From Hoplostethus atlanticus (Eukaryota; Chordata; Actinopteri; Trachichthyiformes; Trachichthyidae), in assembly GCA_034670405.1 (NCBI GenBank), contig JAXDDX010000141.1, positions 722,001 through 786,000 of the forward strand: DNA of 64,000 nt. The letters run 5' to 3'. The notes beneath the pieces are model-generated. The model was not told the DNA's origin. It did not search any database and saw nothing but the letters and a program-made list of their open reading frames with translations. Positions within the stretch are counted from its first letter, which is position 1. Every line of letters starts with the position of its first letter. Positions 35,791-47,985 of this stretch are shown here, piece after piece. A program made the position numbers and the translations under genes.

Positions 35791-37327
35791 TACAGTAGGG
35801 CTGACAAATACATGCCACCCCCAGTCTCTCTCTCCATCTTTCTCTCTTTCTTCATCTTTCTCTCCCCCTCTCCCTCTCTCTCCCATTGCATCTCTGTGTA
35901 AAATGACCCCTCTCCTCCAAAAGACTGTGAATCAGTGTTTATCGATTATGTTTTCTGTCTTGTCCTGCACACACACACACACACAGGCACACACACACAC
36001 GCGCGCAAACACACACAATCTGCTGACGGCGAGTTTTCCAGTGCAGCGGAGGTCTGTGAATACATTAGACGTACACTCAGAGAGCCATACATATTTGATG
36101 GCTATCAAAAGGTAAGGTGGGGGGTGGGGGTGGGGTGGGGTTTGTGATGGCTCTCTTGACCATACGCCTACTACACCCTAATGCTGAAAATTCAACGCAC
36201 ATTCTCCCCTAGAAAACTAAAATAATCCAAAATAATTCCCATAATTTAATTACAACAGCACAGAGAGAATAACGGCGATCCCTTTGTAGAAAATGACGTT
36301 CAGGACAAAAGAAACAGCATCCAAAAACAAATCATTTTGACTACTCCTGCATTTGGTTTGCCTTTCTGCTGCTCCCTCAAACAGCAGAAACCAAAGCAGT
36401 ATGTTAATTATTACATATTTTTTTCCCCTCCTCTGAGTTGCTTCACCTCCCAACTGAAAACGCCCATACAGTCTTTTCCTGCTTTACATGTGACTTTGCA
36501 GATATGACGGGTGCCCTTGAGAGAGACCTTGGCTTGCATTGCAGTGATGATGATGGGGGTGAAAACTCCGGCACTCCGGCTACAACAGCGCCCCTCCATG
36601 GAAAAGAGAGGGTACTGCATCTGCCTTCCATGCACCCTCTTTTGCACGGTGCGACGTGGAGGTGGGCAGGCTGCGACTGTGGAAGAAGGGAATTCCCTCA
36701 CGCGCAGGGCGGCATACGTAGCACTAGATAATATTGTTGTGTACCAGTATGGAAGCGGAAGAAGGCGTTTGGGTCCTCGAACACAACGTGACGGTCTTTC
36801 TCTTCTTCTTCTTCTCTATGGAAACTTTGAATGAGGACTTTTGACGAGGGAGGTAATAGTTTATGATACCGGGAATTCCTTACGCGTGGAGATTCAATGA
36901 TGTAGTAGTAGAAGGCTTTGGAAAGGCTTGGTTCATGAACGTGGGCGTTAACAGGCAGTCGGGATATTGCAGCCCTTTGACTGCCTTGTCAAACTCCCCT
37001 GGACGCCCGAGCTCTCAGCTGCGCTCAGTGTTTCTCCCAGCCCCGCACCATGTGAATCTGTTGCATTGTGGGATGTCAGCTCGTGTAATGCTTTTACACC
37101 TCCCTTTGTTTATTTTATCTGAGTTAATAAGACACAGAGAGAGGGGTGGGGGTGAGGTGGGGTGCGGATGGGGGGTGGGCACCCATTCTCCCTATTCAGC
37201 CGGGAAATCCTGCTCTCTCTCTCCTGGCAGTTACCTCACACCACTGCTGTGATAAGCATCTCCCTGCACCCAAACCTGGCTGGTGCAAAAAATACAACTG
37301 GGGAATTCTCCAGCCTGCAGCGAAATG

Positions 37328-37329
<2 letters not shown>

Positions 37330-37380
<51 letters not shown>
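37330..37380 (+). repeat. (GT)n microsatellite
   Basis: About 25 uninterrupted GT units. Confidence 0.96.
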
Positions 37381-37381
<1 letters not shown>

Positions 37382-38422
37382 ACGAGTGGGGGACCATGAG
37401 TAGTAAGGCAAAAAAGAGAGAGCGACAGGGAGGGAGAAAAAGAAAGCGAGAGATACCTGGTGGGTGTCTTGGCATTCCCTGAACATACTTGTAGAGTAGG
37501 AAGGGGTGAAGAACATGTATACGAGGCCATCAACCGGGTATGGTAAGATTGCAATGTTGCCATATTTGATCTTAACCAAGGTTAAATGTGATCGTCTAGA
37601 AATCCAAAAAGTCACATCAGGGGAGCGTTCAATACTTTGCCATATCTTAGGGTTTTTGTGAGCTGACATCTCTGCATTCAGAATAAAAAATAGAAAATAA
37701 GCCTTTGAGAAGGGATCCAACCCGGATCACTGCTCAGATCACATGACTGTATCAAACTTCACTGTGACCCTAACTGGTTTCAGGTCAGTTTGATAATGTT
37801 AAGAATATACACACTTATATTCTGTGCACACTCTCTGTTCTCGCTACAGCCTTCGGTGTTGAGCGCTGTCAACTTCACTGTGAAATATGACAATACGGCG
37901 GTATTAAATCAAATTTCCAGAGTTACATTTTCATTGTTTGTTTCTTTCTTTTTCATCTGTCTTTGATCTCTTTTGGTCTTTTTTTTTGTTTTATTATACT
38001 GCTATTGACACCACATGCCCCCGCCCCTCCCCAAGGATTACTACAGTATCAATCAATACTAGGATACTTTTCAAAATGGATTACATCATCATTAACCCTA
38101 AACCGTACAAAACCTTTCATCCAATCAGTACGTTAGATATAAACCCATCACATGCACATCATCACGGGATCATGGAATCAGTCTTATGATACACACATCA
38201 TATAAATACAGTGGGGCTGTAAACTGCAGTTCTGTGTTGATAGATTTTATTGATAAATAGTTCTTATTCCAGCTTGGACTGACAGGAAGTGCAGCTTGAC
38301 TGAAGGATGTCTGCGGCCCGCCCTGCAGTGCAGCCGTTAAAGCGGCGTGACACACAGCTCCATTCATTCAAGACCACACTGCACTGCCCTGGCCAAGAGC
38401 ATTCCCTGTGGGTGTACACACA

Positions 38423-38424
38423 CC

Positions 38425-38480
<56 letters not shown>
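38423..38480 (+). repeat. (CA)n microsatellite
   Basis: About 29 CA units. A 17-G run lies 75 bases further on (38554-38570) and a C-run at about 38794-38806; the intervening region is pyrimidine-rich (38680-38930). Confidence 0.95.
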
Positions 38481-38481
<1 letters not shown>

Positions 38482-39127
38482 CACCTACTGAGTAGTGCAG
38501 CAGTGTTTTTGCAATATCTAAGGGTTGAGTGGAGGGAGGAGGAGAGTGGAGTGGGGGGGGGGGGGGGGGTAAGTGCATTCCAGTCTCAGTGCACGTCCTA
38601 CTGCGTCTCACAAACTCACACACTTTTTTTTTCTTCCCTTTTCACAACCCCAATCTCTGCGCCCCTCCCAACACACACCTGACCATCCACCCGTCAAATC
38701 CCTCTCCTATCTGCTTCACTCTCCTCATCAAACCTTTTTCCTCATCAAAACTTTGTCCCTAACTCTTTTTTTTCTTCAACCTCCCCCTCTGACCCCCCCC
38801 CCCCCCCTTCCTCTTTTTCCTTTCCTCAACCCTCTCCCTCTTCTTTCCTCACCATCCCTGTCTCCCTCGCCTGTCTTCCTCTTCCCTTCCCTCTCCACTC
38901 CTCCGCCCGCCCCAGCACCCCCACCCATCTCCCACTCAGGGGCTCCTCTTAACCGCCAGCATGCCGTCAGCTCTTATGCAACCCCAGCCCCTGTTTGAGG
39001 GAATAGCCCTGCAATGCAGCACGGTTATAAAATAGCAGCAGTGTTACAGCAAAGCAGGGGGCTGCAGCTGAGACGCACCACTCACTGCTGCTATTGCACT
39101 AGCGCTGCTGCTACATAGTGTGACCGT

Positions 39128-39139
39128 ATGTGTGTGTGT

Positions 39140-39189
<50 letters not shown>
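39128..39189 (+). repeat. (GT)n microsatellite
   Basis: About 30 GT units with one A interruption. Confidence 0.95.
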
Positions 39190-39193
<4 letters not shown>

Positions 39194-40099
39194 GATGGGG
39201 GTGGGCAAATTCAGGTCAAGTTGTTCAAAAAGGTGTCCAAAGAATGTCTCTTTGAAGGTCTTTTCTCTCTGTTTAGTTCAATGCAATGAGCCTATAGGCG
39301 TTATTGTTTATCAGAAACAAAAGCAACACTCTGCGTTTCATACATTCAAACCATATTGAGATGATCAGTTATTTGGTTCCAAAGCAAAGTACTGCACAAT
39401 TGCACATCATCATCAGCAACTTGTAACAATTCCAATTCAGAGAACATGTAGAGTAGTTATGCCAATCTTAAGGAAATCCTTTTCTTTCACTGTGATTAAT
39501 ATTGGAATTGCATATCGACTCACCTAACAGATTTGCAAGGTTGTTGTGAACACGAAGAACAAATGTGGTAACTGTAGTGATTTGTTTGACTACATCTCAG
39601 ACTGTTTATCAGCGATACTATTTTCAACGTTGTTGCCAGGGTTCCCTTGCGTAGCTGGGCAACAGCCTGCAGCAGTCCGCTAAAAAGACCGGAGTGATGC
39701 TGCCTACAAAATGAAGAAAGAAAAGAATACACATCCGGTCAACATTTTCAAAATAAAACCCTTTTGACGAAGTACCCAAGTAAAAAGAAATAATTTTTAA
39801 AGAAGGAATCCGTGGTAATTAAAAATAGGCTACTTTTTACCTTTGCTGTTGCAATATCCCAATTTCCCCAAGGGGATTGATAAACTTTCATTTTATCTTA
39901 TTCATAGCCTCTGACATATGTAATCTATACAGGGCTGCAGAACTACATGAAGACTTAAACACAAAACCTACATCAGACAACTTGTAAGGAAGTCTTCTAT
40001 CGTTTAAATGTCCAGTGACACAATTGTTTGTGAAAGCTAAAGAATGTTAACTCCATTACCTGGTGTTAAGTGTCTTAAAAACGTTCCATTTTATTTTGA

Positions 40100-40300
40100 A
40101 GAGAATCGCCTTACTTCTGGTTTAATTCTTTCACTCTGTGGTGAGCTTGACGCAGTCTGGAACAGTGCAGCCCCCCCATCTTTTTGAGAACTGAGAAAGT
40201 AAACGCAACCAGAACCCGACACAACGTTAATTGTAGTTGGAAGTAAAACGCGATGATTTCAGCATGATTTGAAGAGGACATCTCTGGACAATACAAGGTA
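40100..40300 (+). promoter_or_regulatory. possible promoter / non-coding first exon
   Basis: Unique sequence ending in CAATACAAG|GTAACG, a plausible donor at 40298/40299, followed by GTTAGCTC/CGTTAGCTA-rich DNA (40300-40440) of the kind often seen just after fish first exons. All ATGs hit early stops, so it would be 5' UTR. It could belong to GNE or to an unseen transcript. Confidence 0.22.
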
Positions 40301-40818
40301 ACGTTAGCTCACGTTACTTTGGTTTCCGCTACAGTGTAATTGATCACCTCACGAGAACCGTTAACTTTAGCTAATCATCATTAACCAGCTAGCTACGTTG
40401 CTGCTATTCAGTAACGTTACACATTGAGTACGTTAGTTAAATCGAAAAGCTTCGATCATTTACACGAATCGACGACGTTTTAGCCAATGTGCTGGAAAGA
40501 CTGTATAATCAAACCAGACCCTCTCTATGTGGTTGTCATGGCTTTATTCCCCAGTCAGCTAGCCAACGAGCTAATGCTAGCAGAACTTTGGAAAGTCACA
40601 CCGCTTTCTACATTAGCTAGCCATTTAGCTTGGCCATGACACTGTGGTCACATCTTTCTCCGTTGTTTTAGCGCGCTCGCTCTGAAGGGCGGCAGAGGAA
40701 ATCAAACAAACATGGATGAGAACTTGGTGCTCTCTATGTTGAGCTTGTGAAGTTTACCTTCCATGGTGAATGCATGATCTTAAAGTCCAATCGAGGAATG
40801 TATTGTACTGTTTTTTTT

Positions 40819-40892
40819 TTAGATTAGATTAGATTAGATTCAACGTTATTGTCATTGCACAGAGTACAAGTACTGAGACAACGAAACTGTCA
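40819..40892 (-). mobile_element. 3' tail of a LINE
   Basis: The plus strand shows (AGATT)4 followed by a segment containing AACGTTATTGTCATTGCACA and GAGTACAAGTACTGAGACAA. This is the reverse complement of a common fish LINE 3' end (TTGTACTCTGTGCAATGACA then AATCT repeats). Only about 70 bases remain. From memory this tail belongs to elements like the one at 62870-64000, but the window does not prove it. Confidence 0.5.
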
Positions 40893-41264
40893 GAGTGTAT
40901 GAAAATGCTTTCTTCCTCCTGTTTTCATAATTGAAAAATGAAAATAGCATAATAATATCACTATCAACCAATATGGTAACAACAGAGTATTCGTCCTGAA
41001 AACATTAAAAACATTTTGTGTTGAGTTATATATCGGACACACTTTTTGTTTACAATTTGCTGTCCCGTAAACCACTTCTCAGTTATCTTTCTATTTTGAC
41101 ATTCTGGTAACAACATAGCCCTGATACCCTGCTGTGCTACTCCATTAAGATTTCCCCCTATGAAAGTTGAAGAGGTCTATGACGAAAAATCTAATTACAC
41201 TAATTCAATTTCACATCCAAACAGGCATTCGTAATCTTTCACTTTTGCTAGATTCTTGTTTTGT

Positions 41265-41410
41265 TGATTTTAGCAACATCTTTGGTGCTAAGCGGTCATT
41301 GCTGTGGTGTTTCCGCACTGCACTTCCCTTTTCCCCTGGATTTTCTGTTGATGAAGTTTGAGTGTCTGTAGGTGGCGCTGTTTTCTTTATCTATTCAGCC
41401 ATGTTGAGTC
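41265..41410. mobile_element. short interspersed repeat, family B copy 3 (inverted)
   Basis: The reverse complement reads ATGGCTGAATAGATAAAGAA, CATCAACAGAAAATCCAGGG and GGAAGTGCAGTGCGGAAACA, matching the 3' half of the copy at 24115-24330. Confidence 0.5.
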
Positions 41411-41419
41411 AACAATCTA

Positions 41420-44080
41420 GCACCATTTGTGTGCATCATTTTTGGTGGTAACGGTGGACCCGGCCGGAAGTGCTTACTGAACACCAATACATTTAATAGC
41501 TATTGCTAAAATTAACAATTTACAACAAGTGTTAAAATGCATTTGTGTCACGTCATATGTGTTAACACATTTCTTCCATCGTAGTAAGTTATTTGAGAAA
41601 CATATTAGGTGAAGTGTCACCATTTAGTTTGAAGAAACAGAACATGTGTTGGACTATTTGAGCAGGTGATGGAAATGGTAGGACAATCATCCTCTCATCA
41701 ATATCTTAACTGTTGATGCGTTCAATTAAGAAGTATAGTATTACAATATAGAGGTGTAGCTGCACAAAAGATGCTGCAGTATACCATTCGACCACTTGTG
41801 GCAGCAGCGAGCGTATTGGCTAGAAGCCCAGTACCTGCGAGGAAATTGAGGCTTCTGTCGGCCATCTTTGATTTCATTACATTGGAGATTTTGGATATAC
41901 TTGTCTTTAACATAGTCCTACGTTTATTTGTGCATAGGAGATGTAGCACGTCCCACCGCGGTGAAAGTAGACAAGTAAAGGATTACAGACATCTGTTTGG
42001 AAAAGTGAAATTCAACATAGTTTTTTCCGTTATAGAGTTCTCCGACTTAGGGAGACATCTTAATGGAGCAGCACAGGACATTGGAGAGAAGCAACAACCA
42101 AAAGATTCACAAAGGATACTGTATCAGGGCTAGTTACGACACAGAGTATAGGAGAAATGTACATCAGGCCTACAAGGAAGATAGAAGATCACTTCTATGG
42201 TCTAAGTTACTTAGGCGAGGATTGAGTGATGATATCTTTAATTTGAGTAAATGGTATCTTAGAACCGAGATCCAGGTAGTTTGCTACATCTAAACAAATT
42301 TGAGTAACTAGATCTCAAGCAACCAGAAACTGTCAAACTATCAAAAATGTTCTGGAAGTTCAGCATTAGATGGCAGCATTTCACTAACATTAATGTTTAC
42401 AGACGTTCATGTGTAATATACCCTTTGCAGACCCCTATTTGTAATATTGTTAGGTGAACAAAACTTGTAATGCTGTTGGATTGTTGTCATGGAGCCATGC
42501 TGTCATAACGTAATTAAACCAGACATGAACTCTTAAGGCGAGAAGAAATGTGTTGCTGCGTGTGGAGAGTTGGTGAGAATTTGTGCACCTCTGGAATTAA
42601 AAGTTGTCCAGTTGCAGGGCATTTCATTTGTGTTTTACATCAACTTCTGCAGAGTTTTCGGGGAGCCTTATAATTGGATCTTGCATTCTGGAAAGTGAAT
42701 AGGCCATTATATGTAAGTGAAATGGAGTGGCGTGGTGGTCATGGTCCATTGCTTTTTTGCTGTTAAGCTGTTAAACCGATGTTTTGTGGAACCAACTCTG
42801 TGAGACCAGGTTTAAGTCTTTTAAGCCTTTGGTATTATCAGTGCCATGTGTGCACCAGGATATCACACCTATGTCAACATTCAAGCTGGTTAACCCAGTC
42901 AAAGTTCTTTCATACAGCAAGCTTGTTGAAATGGCACCAACAGTGCCATTCCCTCATGTCAAATATAATAAATCCACACAGTCATTCTTGCATGAATAAA
43001 TGATCCCTCAAGTCAAATAGGCACTTAGACTGTGTTCAGATGCCAAGGTTTGACGTTATGTCCACCCTTCAGTTCAATTGTAGATACTTTATACATAAAC
43101 GTGTTAACGGTTACAAAAAACTCCAATTAAATCAGACCCCTTAGGAAAAGACCCATCTGTGAAGCAGCCAAATAGACATTAGCATAGCCTAACTCTTCCT
43201 GATTCAATGGAAAGGCAATGTAACTGGCCGGGAGGCACAACACTTGACATTCCATTGTGTTTTTTATACTGGTGGTCGTAGAGAGTACAGCTGGAAGAGT
43301 TTGCCTCCAGGCATGGTTACAGTCTCTTAACTCTTCAAAGGCTTAGGACTATAACCCGGACTAGTTCTTTGGGTGGAAAATAAATACTATCATTATTAAC
43401 ACTACAGTCAATGTAGGGGGTGTATCTACTTATTCATATATGACAGGTAGCTTGACCAATAATTTGTTGATAGAATGATGAAAATGGCCTCATAGCTAGT
43501 GACCAATAAGTTTAGCTTAGTTAGAGGCTATATATAAAATAGAATCCGTAGACTCAAAGCCATGCTGTGTCATGTCAATTTTAAAGTATAGGCATTCTAC
43601 CTTTCCCTACACCCAGGGTTCTTAATCTTTTCCATCCCCAAGTCCCAAATGAGAAATTAAATCTGTCATCCTGAGACCCCGACTCATTAAAACATATTGC
43701 CACTCTTCTGAAGTGGCCCCCGAGATCCATTATGTGTCCCGATCCAGAGTTTAAAAAGCCGGGCCCCACGTTTTAAAAGACAGGAGGGTTAAACATAGTG
43801 GGAAAGTCACTCCATCACAGGGAACATACTTCCCTACTACTAATTCTAATTGTGGGCAAGGGAATTTAAAGACTTAGTTTCCACTCACAAAAACGTTTAA
43901 GATTAAGAAGAATTACACTTTTTAGATAAGTCTTGCAAAAGCAGTGTCCCACCGGTTGATGTGCAATGATGTATTAACTAGTGTGATGAATGAATGAATG
44001 AACCCCCAGTGAAGCTCAGACGTGGCAGACAAGTATACACAGCATTGCTTTAAATGGCCTTGTTAGACCCCTGACCCGGG
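41420..44080. other. intergenic sequence, no gene seen
   Basis: A/T-rich, low repeat content apart from scattered short words. A 120-codon open stretch at 41771-42133 has no recognised similarity and is probably chance or an old transposon. Confidence 0.45.
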
Positions 44081-44086
44081 CTGGGG

Positions 44087-44174
44087 CCAATCAGCTTCAG
44101 CGTTTCAGGCTTGCTGGGGCTCTGAAGTCATTCTGACCATTGCAGCCTGCTAGTACAGGACGGAGCAGAGTTCG
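44087..44174 (+). promoter_or_regulatory. possible upstream promoter and non-coding first exon of GNE
   Basis: A CCAAT box (44087-44091, GGCCAATCAG) is followed about 80 bases later by a consensus donor TTCG|GTGAGT at 44174/44175. The segment between has balanced composition and no repeats, and carries no ATG. It could be a non-coding first exon spliced to the exon that contains the ATG at 45346. Mammalian GNE is known to use several first exons. Evidence is motif-level only. Confidence 0.27.
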
Positions 44175-44304
44175 GTGAGTGTCTGTGGTGGTGTGTTGGT
44201 CGGTCGGTGGTTGTTTGTTTGTCAGTGTGTGGGAGTGTGTGTGCCTGTGCCCGAACAGCAGATAATAACTGTGACGATTAACAAAAGTAAGGTGATGAGG
44301 AACA

Positions 44305-44402
44305 TTTTAAAGGATAAATCCACCCTAAAACACCTTAACTCTGTTAAAAACAGAGGTATTGGTGAGGTATCTTGTATTTCTGGGTCCATTTTGTTGTTAA
44401 AG
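44305..44402. mobile_element. short interspersed repeat, family C copy 2
   Basis: CACCCTAAAACACCTTAACT, GTATTGGTGAGGTATCTTGT and ATTTCTGGGTCCATTTTGTT match 34194-34280 with scattered changes. The start AAAGGATAAATCCACCCT is a common opening of fish interspersed repeats. Confidence 0.42.
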
Positions 44403-45110
44403 GGCTGTCTGTAACTATGAATGATTTAGCAATGCAACTCATGTAGCAATAAACTCTGCCTCAGGGTTACTAGCTAGCCATGGGATCTGTGGAAGAAGCT
44501 GCACATCTCATCCTGTTTTAAAAATAATGTGAAAGAGCTCATTCATTTCAATAGCCTGGCACGTACCTTTTTATTACAGCTGCACTCGTCAATTTCACAC
44601 ATTGAAAGCTCCAAATGGCAGCAAGAGGTTACTGTTTACATTTGAGATGTTGTAAACTGTCAATCATCAACAACAGACTCTCAGATTAACAATTAATAAC
44701 TTCTCTCTGGTTAAATATGCCATCCTGTAACCTTACAGGACGTCAGTAAACTGCACACAGCACACTGAGGTTTACCAACCTGGCTGGTCTGTGATGCTTC
44801 ATAACAAAAGGAGAGCTCGCTCGCTGCTGTTGAGGAGACCGTTGTTATTTCACTCTTTCAATTTGTCACTTCCTGTGGATGGAGAAGTGACCATACCGAC
44901 ACCAGAATTTAAATTGAGCAAACAGGGTGAATCTGCAGGGTCTCTACTAGGGGATGATGGGGATGGGATATGTGTTTGATTGCTCTCCACTTTCCTGCTG
45001 CAGTGTGCTCTGCACCTATGCCATCTAGCCTTGTACTGGATGTACTGTAGCATGTAGCCACTGCTAACAAGAATGCCAGACAGGATGCCACGCTTCCCCT
45101 CTCCATTCCT

Positions 45111-45200
45111 TCAGCCAATCAGGAGCTTCGATGCAAATGAACACACATAGCCCCTCCCCTACTCTATGGCTACGTTGCCCTCCCTCTCTCTCTCTTCCTT
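45111..45200 (+). promoter_or_regulatory. candidate GNE promoter
   Basis: Just upstream of the first coding exon lie, in order, a CCAAT box (45115-45119, in CAGCCAATCAGG), a perfect octamer ATGCAAAT (45131-45138) and a C-rich box CCCCTCCCC (45151-45159). A pyrimidine-rich stretch (CTCTCTCTCTTCC) follows. This order is typical of TATA-less vertebrate promoters. The transcription start cannot be placed exactly. The regulatory role is inferred from motifs only. Confidence 0.4.
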
Positions 45201-45345
45201 TCTGCCGCTTTACCGGCTTGGACTAGGCCTCTGTAAATCAGGGTATTGGGCCTATCTGTTGCCTAATGTGGCTGGGCTAGAGAGAGAAGTAGAAGGACAC
45301 AGGGATTTGGAGAGGGATTTGGCTGAGAATCCATCGAGGTGTGGC

Positions 45346-45384
45346 ATGGAAAAGCATCCACGGTCTGTGGCCAGAAACCCTCAT
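45346..45384 (+). CDS. gne: GNE, first coding exon (long-isoform type)
   Basis: Thirteen codons, MEKHPRSVARNPH, end at a perfect donor CAT|GTGAGT (45385). The intron is phase 0. The human long isoform (hGNE2) begins with a short exon, METYGYLQRESCFQGPH, also phase 0 and joined to ELYF. Here the exon ends in PH and the next begins ELYY. The ATG context (GTGGCATGG) is good. The frame is open upstream to another ATG at 45166, which would add 60 residues; 45346 is preferred because the length matches the mammalian exon. The intron to the next coding exon is about 12.7 kb. GNE converts UDP-GlcNAc to ManNAc and then ManNAc-6-phosphate in the cytosol, the rate-limiting start of sialic acid synthesis. 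Confidence 0.68.
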
Positions 45385-45390
45385 GTGAGT

Positions 45391-46960
45391 CAGATGGCTT
45401 TTTTTAAAATTGTCATGTTCTCCACCCATTCATATTTTTTTTGTGTCTCTCTCTCCTCTTCCCTTTCTCTATCTGTCTCTGCATTTCTCATTGTGTCTCA
45501 TTCTGCCTGCATCTCTTTATCTGTACTGCCTCTGCTTCCTGCATGCCTCCCTGCCCCCATAGCATAGTGCTGGCTGCTGATGCTGTCTTGTGATGCTTAA
45601 TTAGAAATCGTGTGTGTGTGTGTGAGACATGAGAGCTGGAGAAAGGCATGGCTGTATGGAATTGGACCTTACCTTTTGTGTTTTGTTGCTTTGCTGATTC
45701 AGTCCTTTGACTACATCACACATGTTCAGCCGATACTAGGCAAATTCGTCAGGCATTGTTGCATTGTATTCAGAACTGGGCTTTGCCTGGCAGCCCAAAA
45801 TTTACACAAAGAGATTTTCTCATGTGATCTCCTGGAGAGCCTGTCTCACGAAGCTCAAGTTCAACACAGTCAGGGTATCGCTGTGATAGTTGGCTTTACC
45901 AAACCAAATCTTGGCAATCCTGGTTAAGAAGCTGGTTATCAACTCACTCTGTCAACCCAGGAATTACCAATCCAGCTATGAGCATGCTCACATAAAAGGG
46001 GCGGGGGTTTGTAACCAGTAGCCAATCGCATGGACAGATCCAGAGCAGCAGGTTTAACATAAGATGAAGCTTTATTGATGCCCGTGAGGGAAATAGGTTG
46101 TTGTAGCAGCAAAAGGAAAATGATTCAGCAAGGAAATTGAAATAGAATACAAGCACACCGCTAGAATATAAAAATAATAAAACAATAACAATAAAAACAA
46201 TAAACTAGCAATAAACTAGACAAAATAGGATGGCTGGAGGAAAATTGCAGATAGTGTAAATGTTTAAGTAAATATTTTTATCACCGCCCTGTCATTAAGG
46301 CACAGCGGGTACATCTCTCATTGATACAGTATTGAATTGTCACATTGAGGCTGTGAAAATATTCTACCTCATGTTCTCCAGGGCTGTGGTGATGGAATAT
46401 GGGTTCAATCTATTACACCAATCACTCTCAGGAATCCTAATACATTTCAGCACACTTAATATATCAGGCTAGAGATCAGGCTAAACCACAGTTGAAGCTT
46501 AATCGGTACTCCCGTAACACTGATCCGACTGAAACGCAATGGTTTTCAAACAAGGTTCCGCCATCCTAATGTTCAACACTATTACCCTAGACCCTACACT
46601 ATCAGACATAAAATGTAACGTTAAGAGAAAATAAAAAATATAAAATGATGTAGGCTGTATCGGGGATACAGTCACGGTTCAGAGCGTTGTTAGGCAACCC
46701 CATTTAACCATGAGTGTCCAGCGAGACCTCAAGTGCCGTATTGCTTTTTGGAAAGGGTTACGACTTATAGAAATAATTATTTGATGAGACAATATTATTT
46801 TATTTTCTAAATTATTTTTATTTAACAAATTCATTGAAATAATAAAGTACCTTGAATATATGTCAAGATGTTTCCACGGTTGCTAGGAGACACATTCACT
46901 GTTTCTGTATGGGATTTACAGTCACTGTAGAACACGCTTTCAACCAATCAATTTCCAGGA
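45391..46960. other. GNE first intron, proximal part
   Basis: Pyrimidine-rich stretch at 45440-45560, a short (GT)n at 45610, a retroposon tail at 46050-46260 and A/T-rich unique sequence. No coding exon was found; none is expected from the mammalian gene structure. Confidence 0.55.
46050..46260 (-). mobile_element. retroposon 3' tail fragment
   Basis: The segment starting GATGAAGCTTTATTGATGCC (about 46063) and followed by GTGAGGGAAAT resembles the reverse-complemented 3' end of fish LINEs (TTTCCC...AATAAAG). It continues into A-rich sequence with AATAAAACAATAAC repeats. No protein remnant is seen. Confidence 0.38.
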
Positions 46961-46967
46961 TGGAAAC

Positions 46968-47404
46968 CAGGGTTGGCAGTTTCTGCCGCTTGCCGGTTTC
47001 TGCCATGGCAGAAATAAGTTTCTGCCAGCAGGGCAGAAATATGTTTCAGCCATCATTTTGGCAGAAATGGCAGAAATAGTCCTGTAGACCATGTATTTCA
47101 GTCAAAATTGGCAGTTACTTACTAGTGCCTAGTGCGCAAAGTCATGGATTACAATCTCTTTTGGGATGCGTGCAAGATCTTCATGGATTTGCAAGATGAG
47201 CCACTACTCCAGCCTCACAAAGATCGCATTCAGCATCGCTTCACACAGGCCATCAAGCCATGCCACATGGTTGCATACAAGTTGCATCCTGGATACAGAG
47301 GACGTGGACTATCAGCAAAACAAGAAGAGTCGGCTGTAGAGTGGCTTATAGAGAAGGACCCATGGACTTGTGCACAGCCTTTACTACATCATTTATGGCG
47401 ATAG
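46968..47404 (+). mobile_element. hAT transposon fragment with transposase remnant
   Basis: A hAT-like end CAGGGTTGGCAG (46968-46979) is followed by repeated TTTCTGCC/GGCAGAAA motifs, including the perfect palindrome TTTCTGCCATGGCAGAAA (46997-47014). An open stretch (47132-47402) then reads MDYNLFWDACKIFMDL, KPCHMVAYKLHPGYRGRGLS and AKQEESAVEWL. The motif PCHxxAxxLHPxYRGxxL is characteristic of the transposase core near the hAT C-terminal dimerisation region. The start of the protein and the matching right end are missing. The exact hAT family cannot be named. Confidence 0.62.
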
Positions 47405-47539
47405 ATAGTACATTTACAGTCTTGAGGTTTCATATATGGCATGGTTTCATTTATAATATTTTTAGCACAGCTTTTCAGTTCTTTAATATTGTTGGAACAC
47501 ATGATATTTAATAAGGTCTATACAATTTGTTCGTTTTTA

Positions 47540-47985
47540 ATTCAACAATTACTGACGCATTCAATCTAGCAGCAATTCGTTGCCAATCTTTCTCTCTCCC
47601 TTTATTTATTTCTCTCTCCCTTTTATTTATGGCAATCGTATTTCCCTTTTCATTGTAATATGGCTGAATTCTCCATAGACCTCCACTAAAAGTCGCTGTT
47701 CAGTGGCCGTGAACATTGCGGCTCTGTCTTTACCGTCGTTTTTCGCCATGATGAATCGATCAGATCCATGATCGATCTCACGGGCTGCTTAAATAAACTG
47801 TATAAATGTGCACGCGCAATTATCTGGATTGCTTGAGCCTGGCTCGGTTTAGCCAGATCACGGTAGCTTGACTTGGGCTTTGTGGAACCGCTTTAGCCCT
47901 GATTGATTTGTTAGGTTAATTCAAACCAGGCTTGCGAGGTTAATCGCCGCTTTTCTAAGCCTGCTTTGTGGAACAGCCCCCAGAA
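47540..47985 (-). mobile_element. Harbinger-type element remnant with Myb/SANT-like gene
   Basis: On the minus strand an ATG at 47749 opens MAKNDGKDRAAMFTATEQRL, then LVEVYGEFSHI. After a stop and a tandemly repeated KGRE(K) stretch it reads DWQRIAARLNAS. The pattern FTxxEQxLLxEVYxEY...W(Q)xIAxRLNA is the Myb/SANT-like DNA-binding protein that accompanies Harbinger transposons. The end at 47985 reads, on the minus strand, CTGGGGGCTGTTCCACAAAG, like a Harbinger terminal repeat. Two stops are visible. Confidence 0.6.

Larger units (their letters stand above)
36120..40090. other. intergenic sequence rich in microsatellites
   Basis: Contains the (GT)n, (CA)n, poly-G and pyrimidine-rich tracts listed separately. 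The frames seen are low-complexity or unlike known proteins. Confidence 0.5.

Noticed and set aside
36511-36834. 107-codon frame beginning MPLRETLACIAV
   Set aside because: No domain or family resemblance; no splice boundaries; probably chance.
41771-42133. 120-codon frame as a possible gene or Harbinger protein
   Set aside because: Overlapping open frame on the other strand and no recognisable motif; not supportable.
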